Positions 8,920-14,890 of a DNA stretch of 64,000 nucleotides are shown here, piece by piece (within the stretch, counting starts at the first letter, position 1; every line of letters starts with the position of its first letter). The notes below the pieces were generated by a model, which did not search any database, had not been told where the DNA came from, and saw only the letters and a list, made by a program, of their open reading frames with translations. This DNA is from Clostridia bacterium (GTDB lineage Bacteria; Bacillota; Clostridia; TANB77; CAG-508), in the NCBI GenBank assembly GCA_017528085.1, contig JAFXPH010000016.1, positions 42,290 to 106,289 of the forward strand, read 5' to 3'. The position numbers and the translations under genes were made by a program.

Positions 8920-9025
8920 AAGTACCTCCTTTCGGGAGTTACTTTACACTGGTTTTGAAATGTTTTTACAATATGTGGTTAAATAATCTATTATTTTTAT
9001 AAAAAAGTCCCTAATCCCCTAAAAA

Positions 9026-9054
9026 TTGACTTTTTACCTAATTTATGGTATAAT
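9026..9054 (+). promoter_or_regulatory. Sigma-A promoter for the orphan higher-GC gene
   Basis: -35 TTGACT (9026-9031), 17-base spacer, -10 TATAAT (9049-9054), preceded by TATGG. This is close to consensus and predicts a roughly 54-base leader from about 9061. Confidence 0.8.
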
Positions 9055-9114
9055 GTATTATGCAATTAAATCATTAAACCTGTTTTCCGGGAATAACCAT
9101 AGGGAGGGCTAAAT

Positions 9115-9399
9115 ATGAACATGAAGATTATACTGAAAGGTATGGACGCTTTTGCCGAACCCAGTGGGAAACCTCTTGGAAAAGTGATAGCGTTCGAAAG
9201 TGGCAAAGCATTTATTCAATCTGACAAAGGAGACGTGCTTCCGGCATTTCTCGGAGTCAACGACGGCATTAAAACTTATGAGCTGTGTTATAAAACACCG
9301 TGCTCAGCTCATTGTCCTTTAAGGACATCACCCAGATGCAGATTAAACAATCCGGAAAAACAGGCCTTCTACATGGTACCTCAAGCAATATCTGTGTAG
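9115..9399 (+). CDS. Small cysteine-rich hypothetical protein with foreign base composition
   Basis: This 94-residue protein starts after GGGAGGGCTAAAT. The N-terminal 55 residues look like a small beta-rich domain. The C-terminal part has four clustered cysteines (CYKTPCSAHC...SPRC), which may bind metal or form disulfides. Base composition differs sharply from neighbours: 9121-9180 has 27 G+C in 60 bases by my count, against 14 in 60 at 9541-9600 in the next gene. It has its own promoter and a GC-rich terminator, so it behaves as a self-contained cassette. It shares this composition with the genes at 36375-39498. Family not recognised. Confidence 0.75.
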   Translation: MNMKIILKGMDAFAEPSGKPLGKVIAFESGKAFIQSDKGDVLPAFLGVNDGIKTYELCYKTPCSAHCPLRTSPRCRLNNPEKQAFYMVPQAISV

Positions 9400-9410
9400 A
9401 AGATCACAAA

Positions 9411-9441
9411 AAAGGGGGCTGAATTTCAGCCCCCTACCTTT
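9411..9441. terminator. GC-rich bidirectional terminator
   Basis: A perfect palindrome AGGGGGCTGAA/TTCAGCCCCCT lies between an A-run and a T-run. It serves the orphan gene on the plus strand and the Spo0A_C-like gene on the minus strand. Confidence 0.8.
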
Positions 9442-9816
9442 TTATATTAGGAAATCAATTTTTATTAAGAATAGTGTTATAAATGCTTTTGGTGTTAGAT
9501 ATGAATTATCAAAATCTACTTCAAATATTTCTTTAAATCTTTTTTCGCATTTTATTAAGTCTATATCTTTTAATGCACTTTCTATTCTATCTATCATTCT
9601 TTCAAAATTGACATTCTTTTCTTTCGAATACTTCTCTAGTATGTATTTTAGATTCTCATCAATATAATCATTTGTATATGCAAAGAATATTAAATTAACA
9701 AGTTCTTTTAGCCCTCGTCTAGATGGTCTAATTCCAATGTTTACAAGTGTATTATAAATAGAGTTTTTAATTTCTCTTTCTGTTTTTTCATTTGTAATAA
9801 CATTAATACTTTCCAT
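9442..9816 (-). CDS. Stand-alone Spo0A C-terminal-like DNA-binding protein
   Basis: Starting at the ATG at 9814-9816 (RBS GAAAGGTGGTAATAGTT) gives 124 residues; an upstream ATG at 9840 has no RBS. The sequence follows the Spo0A effector-domain pattern: IYNTLVNIGIRPSRRGLKELV (like ...LHEIGVPAHIKGYxYL), then a helix leading to YSKEKNVNFERMIDRIESAL (like the VERAIRHAI recognition region), and TPKAFITLFL near the end (like PTNSEFIA). There is no receiver domain, unlike Spo0A. It could be a DNA-binding regulator of a mobile element or a minimal sporulation-type regulator. Family call is by pattern recall. Confidence 0.65.
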   Translation of the reverse strand: MESINVITNEKTEREIKNSIYNTLVNIGIRPSRRGLKELVNLIFFAYTNDYIDENLKYILEKYSKEKNVNFERMIDRIESALKDIDLIKCEKRFKEIFEVDFDNSYLTPKAFITLFLIKIDFLI

Positions 9817-10021
9817 AACTATTACCACCTTTCGAGGCATACTTTATAAAAAATAAATAATAAAATCAAATTGGAAAATTATAACTATAAGAAACGAATC
9901 ATTATACTCTTAAGAAACGTTTATAATAAATGGAAACGATTTTTAATAAATTATAAATCTATTTAAGGCTTAAAAAGTACTTAAACAACATGGATAATCT
10001 AAAATTATATTTTTTTGAAAC

Positions 10022-10052
10022 AAAAAATAATCGGATCCCAAAGAGGATCCGA
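10022..10052 (-). terminator. Terminator of the leader-RNA/tiny-peptide transcript
   Basis: A perfect 8-bp stem (TCGGATCC/GGATCCGA) with a 6-base loop at 10031-10052 is followed on the minus strand by a U-run (plus A-run 10022-10027). It lies 14 bases past the tiny ORF stop. Confidence 0.85.
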
Positions 10053-10310
10053 TAGGACTAAAAAACTTATTCATCGATTTTCTCATCGATAACCTCATCT
10101 ATACGAAGTATATCCATATTTTTGTCCTCCTTAGTACAAGATTCTTATCAAGGTAAAACTAATATCTAAACTATATACCTCTTACGAATCTTTTAAGGGA
10201 GTTTATATAGATATCCAAGCTCAAGCTTGGATTTATTAGTTTTCATTCCAAGCTTTTACTTAGTATGTCTGATCAAACCGAAGTTTTTCACAAAACCTAT
10301 ATTTAAGTTT
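10053..10310 (-). ncRNA. Structured RNA of about 260 nt with a tiny ORF near its 3' end
   Basis: A near-consensus promoter (10317-10345) and a strong terminator (10022-10052) bracket a stretch with no ordinary gene. The RNA contains GUUUU-GUGA-AAAAC and, overlapping it, AAAC-UUCG-GUUU. Three related segments at 10247-10255, 10223-10231 and 10214-10221 carry AAGCUUGGA or its complement, so the middle one can pair with either neighbour (9 bp or 7 bp). Mutually exclusive hairpins are typical of riboswitches and attenuators. A 16-codon frame with a perfect RBS sits at the 3' end. I cannot assign it to a known RNA family. Confidence 0.6.
10067..10117 (-). CDS. Putative 16-aa acidic leader peptide
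   Basis: The frame begins at 10117 (ATG complement) after CTAAGGAGGACAAAAAT, one of the best ribosome binding sites in the window, and encodes MDILRIDEVIDEKIDE before TAA. A terminator follows immediately. The peptide is acidic and not hydrophobic, so it is unlike an export signal, toxin or pheromone precursor. Possible roles are a regulatory leader peptide or a short effector for the divergent XRE regulator (inference). Confidence 0.5.
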   Translation of the reverse strand: MDILRIDEVIDEKIDE

Positions 10311-10316
10311 TGCCTT

Positions 10317-10345
10317 ATTCTACAATGATTTCCCCATGTTGTCAA
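10317..10345 (-). promoter_or_regulatory. Strong sigma-A promoter of the structured leader RNA
   Basis: On the minus strand: -35 TTGACA (10340-10345), 17-base spacer, -10 TAGAAT (10317-10322). The predicted start is near 10310, about 190 bases before the tiny ORF. It diverges from the XRE-regulator promoter about 77 bases away. Confidence 0.8.
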
Positions 10346-10421
10346 AGTTTCTTATTGATATAATTTACCTCAAAAATTATATTATAATTATTAAAAATGG
10401 CTATTTATTGAGCTTTTTATC

Positions 10422-10450
10422 TTGAATTATCAAAAAATCCGTTGTATAAT
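10422..10450 (+). promoter_or_regulatory. Promoter of the XRE-family regulator
   Basis: -35 TTGAAT (10422-10427), 17-base spacer, -10 TATAAT (10445-10450); leader about 55 bases ending in TGGGAGGTTAATAA. Confidence 0.8.
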
Positions 10451-10512
10451 ACTTATGTAAACAAACCAAATTAATGATTTTTATAAAAATAAGAAACCTG
10501 GGAGGTTAATAA

Positions 10513-11232
10513 ATGTACGATTTAAATCTTTTTAACTTAGGAGAAAAGATTAGAAATCTACGAAAGAAAAACAATTTATCTCTCGAAGAATTTGGCAAGA
10601 AAATAGGAAAATCAAAACCAACAATATACAAATATGAAGAGAACGATATAGTTCCTGATATCTATACCCTACTTTGTATTTGTAATATATTCGAAGTATC
10701 TATATCTGACTTTTTTGAATTTAAATCAATTAGTTCAGATAATACAAAATCAATTAATCCTTTTGGTACAAATACTTTATTTTTATACTATAAAGGATTT
10801 AATAAAAAACTAGTTATCTCAACTATTACAGTTGAAGAATTAGATTCTGTGCAAAAAGTTGTGTTTAAGAATTCAAAGAAAAACAAGGATTTAAACCAAT
10901 CTTTTGTCAATGAATATATTGGTTCATTAGAAGCTGATAAGCAAATTGCTTATTTTAATCTAAAAAATGATCCAACAAGTAATAGTAGATTTGAAAAGAT
11001 TCAAATTATCATTGATCTAAAACATTGTATTAATGATAAATACATTGGTAGCATTAATGCAACAACAGACTCTAATCAACCAACATTTAGAAAATGTATT
11101 TTAACAAAAGAAAAAGTATTTGATAGAGATGAAATAAATCAAATATTTGATGATCTTGAAATAACAGAAAATGAATTAAAGCTAATTAAAGAAAATAGTT
11201 TTTGGAATATGCCAATTAATACTTTAGAATAA
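10513..11232 (+). CDS. XRE-family transcriptional regulator
   Basis: This 239-residue protein has an N-terminal helix-turn-helix at residues about 10-66 (KIRNLRKKNNLSLEEFGKKI then KPTIYKYEEN), the Cro/C1/XRE type. The C-terminal 170 residues contain mixed alpha/beta sequence with no TPR or peptidase motif that I recognise; they may sense a ligand or dimerise. It is transcribed divergently from the structured RNA with the 16-aa ORF, an arrangement often seen when a regulator controls its neighbour. It has its own promoter and terminator. Confidence 0.85.
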   Translation: MYDLNLFNLGEKIRNLRKKNNLSLEEFGKKIGKSKPTIYKYEENDIVPDIYTLLCICNIFEVSISDFFEFKSISSDNTKSINPFGTNTLFLYYKGFNKKLVISTITVEELDSVQKVVFKNSKKNKDLNQSFVNEYIGSLEADKQIAYFNLKNDPTSNSRFEKIQIIIDLKHCINDKYIGSINATTDSNQPTFRKCILTKEKVFDRDEINQIFDDLEITENELKLIKENSFWNMPINTLE

Positions 11233-11234
11233 AC

Positions 11235-11265
11235 AAAAACCAGAAGAATAATTCTTCTGGTTTTT
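11235..11265. terminator. Bidirectional terminator, XRE gene and nuclease/helicase operon
   Basis: A long hairpin of AACCAGAAGAAT and its complement, flanked by A-run and T-run, lies between the convergent XRE gene and the HNH nuclease gene. It marks the 3' end of the large minus-strand operon. Confidence 0.8.
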
Positions 11266-11268
11266 ATC

Positions 11269-12252
11269 TTAGTTTTTACAGCCAATCCAAAACTTATTTA
11301 CATAGTCTTTCTCTATGGCAAGTTTTAATTCGTCAACCTCTTTTCCTGTGATTATTTTATCTTGTAGTAATAATAGCAATTTATTATTTCTTGTCTTTAG
11401 TTTTTCTATATCTAATTTTGTTGGGATAACATTATTTTTTCTTGAATTACATCCTTTATGTACGTATACCAAATTCCATAAATCATCTGAATATAAATAT
11501 GACCATGGGATAACGTGATCTATCGTTATTTCTTTTTCTTCAATAACTTCACCACAGATAAAACACTTGTGATTAGGGTTTTCAACATCTAAATATTTTT
11601 TATACTTACTTAATGAATTTCTTTTTACCTCCTGTTCATCTATAATTTTTACTTTTTTATTAATTCTAGGTGAACTATTAAATGTTTCTAAAATCAATCC
11701 CCATCTATAATTAATAAGATCAAATAAGTCTTCATTATTTTCTTTTAAAGTATTCATATTGTCTTTAGAAATAATAATCTTATTTTCATTTTTTATATAT
11801 TTATATATTTCTTCGTGGCTTTCACCATTAATAATAATAAATCTCCAACAGACATCAGCCTTAAGAGCTTTTGCAACCTTATTTATATTATCAAAATAAT
11901 CTTGTTTTAGTTGCTCTTCTAAAAGGTACTCCACTCTTTCGAATCTTTCTGGTTTTCTATTTTCAATATAATTATAATACTTTTCGATCAGCTCTTTCAC
12001 AATTTGCAATATAACTGGTATTTTATTTAAGCTACTTCCTTGAACATTATCAAAGAAAATAGTTTGATTCCAATAATACTTAATATATTTTTTAGCAATT
12101 TCTTTTAATGGTATATCAATAAAATCTTCCTGGTTTCTATTTTCTATTGCCAATTCAACCAAAGCTTTTGCCCAAGCCATTTTATATGTGTTATCATAAT
12201 TACATTCTCTAATTATTCTTTTAAATGCTGATAAAAAATTATTATTCTCCAT
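11269..12252 (-). CDS. HNH endonuclease with large N-terminal domain
   Basis: In this 327-residue protein residues about 222-280 form an HNH nuclease: CFICGEVIEEKEITIDHVIPWS, then WNLVYVHKGCNSRKNN, giving the zinc CxxC...CxxR-type ligands and the catalytic His in DHVIPW. The first 215 residues are helical with no motif I know and may recognise a nucleic acid or partner. Its ATG overlaps the end of the upstream MazG-like gene by 11 bases, so it is translationally coupled as the last gene of the operon. A defence nuclease is the best guess from neighbours. Confidence 0.85.
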   Translation of the reverse strand: MENNNFLSAFKRIIRECNYDNTYKMAWAKALVELAIENRNQEDFIDIPLKEIAKKYIKYYWNQTIFFDNVQGSSLNKIPVILQIVKELIEKYYNYIENRKPERFERVEYLLEEQLKQDYFDNINKVAKALKADVCWRFIIINGESHEEIYKYIKNENKIIISKDNMNTLKENNEDLFDLINYRWGLILETFNSSPRINKKVKIIDEQEVKRNSLSKYKKYLDVENPNHKCFICGEVIEEKEITIDHVIPWSYLYSDDLWNLVYVHKGCNSRKNNVIPTKLDIEKLKTRNNKLLLLLQDKIITGKEVDELKLAIEKDYVNKFWIGCKN

Positions 12253-12565
12253 CTTCTAAAACCTTTTCTAAAAATAATTTTTCTTTAAAAGCTCCTCTTT
12301 TTCCCACCTTCTTCTTTCTTATTTTCTCAAATTCTTCCAGGGATATATTTTTATTATCTAAAATAGCATATATTACTTCAACTAAATCGGCCAATTCTTC
12401 AACATTGTCATCCTCAAGATATTCTTTCATTTCCTCTTGAAGTTTTTTATCCAATTCTTTCTTATAATCTACATCATTTAAAACCCTTATAATAGCTTTT
12501 TTATTATTGTCTTTACTGATTATTTCGGGAATTTTATCTCTTATTAATTTATTATATTCTTTCAT
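12242..12565 (-). CDS. MazG-like / phosphoribosyl-ATP pyrophosphohydrolase-type NTP pyrophosphatase
   Basis: This 107-residue all-alpha protein begins MKEYNKLIRDKIPEII, the hallmark start of the small MazG-like family often annotated phosphoribosyl-ATP pyrophosphohydrolase. It has KLQEEMKEYLEDDNVEELADLVEVIYAI, containing the ExxE and ExxD acidic ligands for magnesium. These enzymes hydrolyse nucleoside triphosphates to monophosphate and pyrophosphate. Here it is wedged between the helicase gene (11 bases) and the HNH nuclease (11-base overlap), which argues for a role in the operon's system and not in histidine biosynthesis. Confidence 0.85.
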   Translation of the reverse strand: MKEYNKLIRDKIPEIISKDNNKKAIIRVLNDVDYKKELDKKLQEEMKEYLEDDNVEELADLVEVIYAILDNKNISLEEFEKIRKKKVGKRGAFKEKLFLEKVLEDGE

Positions 12566-12576
12566 AGTATCCTCCG

Positions 12577-14442
12577 CTATCTATTAATTCTTGATTTCAA
12601 ATATTCTGCAAGAGGTTTGTCTTCACAATATATATAGCATCCTTTTTGACCTCTTGTTAAAAGAGTCTTGTAAGTATTTTTTATTAATTGAGAAGCTATT
12701 TCTTCATCTGCTGTTCTAATCCCAGAAGATTTATCATCTTTTGAAATCATATTTTTATCAGTAATTATCTGATTAGTAAATGGATCATATCTTAAATCTT
12801 TTCCTATAATAACTCCTACATAATCAAATTCAAGTCCTTGTGCAGTATGTATGCATCCAACTTCTTCAAATGAAGCAGGATTAATCGCCCAAATCTTATC
12901 ATTTTCAAGATTCCATTTAGCTTTAAAATTATCTTCTAAATAAATATCATAATCATCACGATGGTGTTTAACATTCCAATCATAACAATATCCCGCTACC
13001 ATACGAGCTTTATTATTTATTTTGTTTTTTTCTCTTAATTCATCTCTTAAATCATTTGGATTATCAAATATCTTTATATCAAAATTCAACTCATTTAAGC
13101 AAATATCTACTGTTTCTCCAAGTTGCAAAATATTATTTATCAACTGTATATACAAATCAGACCCATTACATCTAAATTGTGAATGTAAATGAGTTTCATC
13201 ATTTAATATTACACTTGAATTTAGTTCATTAGCCCATTTTTTAATTTCTTCTATAGATCCTATATCTTTTGTTGTAACATGTTGATTTTCGTCAATCAAA
13301 AATATAGTTAATAATGATGCATTTATTGCTTCCATTACTTGATTTTTTCCACTAAAATCCCCATACATTTGTTTAACAAGTCTATGTGCTTCATCAACTA
13401 CGAGGCAATCATAATAATTAGATGGTACTTTACACAAACCAAATGTTGAACGGAATAATTGTTTAATATTTACTTCTTTTTTTAAATCTGATTTTGATAA
13501 TAGTTTTAAAAATACTTCTTTAGGTGCACTATTTTTAGTAGCGTATGCTGCATTTAATCCTTTTGATGTATATTCTTTAAGCAGATTAACTGCTAATACA
13601 CTTTTTCCAGTACCTGGGCCTCCAACAATTACTATAGTTCTTTTTTTCATATCTTTAAGACATTGATTCATAGTCTTGACACACATATCATAAGCAACCA
13701 CTTGATCATCTAGTAAAATAAATTCTTCATTGCCTTTCATTAATGAAACTAAACAATCCTGTAAAGATTTAGAAGGCCTTATTCTACCATTATCAATTTT
13801 ATATAGTAAATCTCCGTCTGATGATTTTTTAGTTACATATCTTTTTATAAAGTTTCTTAATTCAGACACTTGATTTTTAATAAAAAAAGGTGCTTCATCA
13901 TACCATATTTTAAAAATTTCATCATTAAGAGCATCAATATTTTCAGGCTTATAATTATGAAGATATGCACAAGGAATTATTTGTATATTATTATCTTGAA
14001 CTTGTTCTGAAGAATTACGAATAAAAACTGCATAAGAATAAGCTTGATATGATGGATGAGCAACTATTCTGTTTCCTCCGCCTGTAAATGTCTTCACAGA
14101 ATGTTGCATAACATCATCTACTTTTTCAACATTTTCCCATTGCTTTAATTCAACAACAATTACATTATCATGGTTTTGCTCATCTGCCCCTGAAATTATA
14201 AAATCTACCCTCTTAGAAGTCCTTGGAATTTGATATTCAATAGCAACATTTATATCATCTGGAATATCACTATCTTCTAAAACGTTTTTCATGAAATTTA
14301 AAGAATTGTTAAATGCTCTATATTGGGAATCTCCAATGTTATTAATATTATTTTCATATAATTTTTGAAGAACTTTATCTGCTATTAAATTCATTATTAC
14401 GTCATCAAAAAATACTTTCTTTGTTGCTTCATATACGATCAT
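12577..14442 (-). CDS. DUF2075 helicase with N-terminal nuclease-like domain
   Basis: The chosen start is the ATG at 14440-14442 after ATGGAGGCAAAA; the ATG at 14454 lies within that RBS. The 621-residue protein has an N-terminal PD-(D/E)xK-like segment (KRVDFIISG...NVIVVELKQW, Asp and ExK) and then a DUF2075-type SF1 helicase/ATPase core: Walker A IVGGPGTGKSVLAVNL, Walker B VVDEAHRLV, and C-terminal CIHTAQGLEFDYVGV plus a KTLLTRGQKGCYIY helicase motif VI-like region. The Schlafen/DUF2075 helicases are frequent in defence islands. Middle gene of the operon, 35 bases from NUDIX and 11 from MazG-like. Confidence 0.88.
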   Translation of the reverse strand: MIVYEATKKVFFDDVIMNLIADKVLQKLYENNINNIGDSQYRAFNNSLNFMKNVLEDSDIPDDINVAIEYQIPRTSKRVDFIISGADEQNHDNVIVVELKQWENVEKVDDVMQHSVKTFTGGGNRIVAHPSYQAYSYAVFIRNSSEQVQDNNIQIIPCAYLHNYKPENIDALNDEIFKIWYDEAPFFIKNQVSELRNFIKRYVTKKSSDGDLLYKIDNGRIRPSKSLQDCLVSLMKGNEEFILLDDQVVAYDMCVKTMNQCLKDMKKRTIVIVGGPGTGKSVLAVNLLKEYTSKGLNAAYATKNSAPKEVFLKLLSKSDLKKEVNIKQLFRSTFGLCKVPSNYYDCLVVDEAHRLVKQMYGDFSGKNQVMEAINASLLTIFLIDENQHVTTKDIGSIEEIKKWANELNSSVILNDETHLHSQFRCNGSDLYIQLINNILQLGETVDICLNELNFDIKIFDNPNDLRDELREKNKINNKARMVAGYCYDWNVKHHRDDYDIYLEDNFKAKWNLENDKIWAINPASFEEVGCIHTAQGLEFDYVGVIIGKDLRYDPFTNQIITDKNMISKDDKSSGIRTADEEIASQLIKNTYKTLLTRGQKGCYIYCEDKPLAEYLKSRINR

Positions 14443-14477
14443 TTTTGCCTCCATATTAATTATTGTTCTATAATTAA

Positions 14478-14879
14478 TTATCTTTCCATTTCTTCCATCT
14501 TATCTTGAATTTTTTCTATTAATCCTCTATCTGCTGGTAACCAATCAACAGAATTTAATTCGTTTTTATGAAGCCATTTAGCAGCCTCATGTTCTTTAAG
14601 GATTAGCTTTCCATTTTTAACTGTGCACATAAAACAATCCATTGATAAATGAAAATTTGGATAATCATACTCCACAGTATCTAGCAAATCACCAACATTT
14701 ATTTCTGTGTCTAATTCTTCTTTAATCTCTCTAAAAAGTGCTTCTTTCGGTGTTTCATGTTCTTCTATTTTCCCTCCTGGGAATTCCCAGCCATCTTTAA
14801 ACTCTCCGTATCCTCTTTGTGTTGCAAATATCCTGTCTTTATCCACAATAATTGCAGCAACTACTCTAATTGTTTTCAT
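14478..14879 (-). CDS. NUDIX (d)NTP pyrophosphohydrolase, MutT-like
   Basis: This 133-residue MutT-type enzyme has the Nudix box GGKIEEHETPKEALFREIKE followed by EL, matching Gx5Ex7REUxEExGU except that a Asp occupies the last Gly position (EELDTEI). WEFPGGK and WLPADRGLIEKI are typical of bacterial 8-oxo-dGTP/5-methyl-dCTP pyrophosphatases. It starts 11 bases after the DUF3427 helicase stop with RBS AAAGGAGATT. DUF3427 helicases next to NUDIX genes are a recurring neighbourhood, so it probably cleans or modifies a nucleotide pool within this system and is less likely to be housekeeping MutT (inference). Confidence 0.88.
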   Translation of the reverse strand: MKTIRVVAAIIVDKDRIFATQRGYGEFKDGWEFPGGKIEEHETPKEALFREIKEELDTEINVGDLLDTVEYDYPNFHLSMDCFMCTVKNGKLILKEHEAAKWLHKNELNSVDWLPADRGLIEKIQDKMEEMER

Positions 14880-14890
14880 AATAATCTCCT

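Noticed and set aside
8920..8990. Possible MobV oriT (TTACTTTACACTGG region) upstream of the mobilization operon
   Set aside because: It shares a short TACTTTACA with what I remember of the pMV158 oriT, but I cannot verify that sequence and the match is too short in AT-rich DNA. Left as an expectation only.
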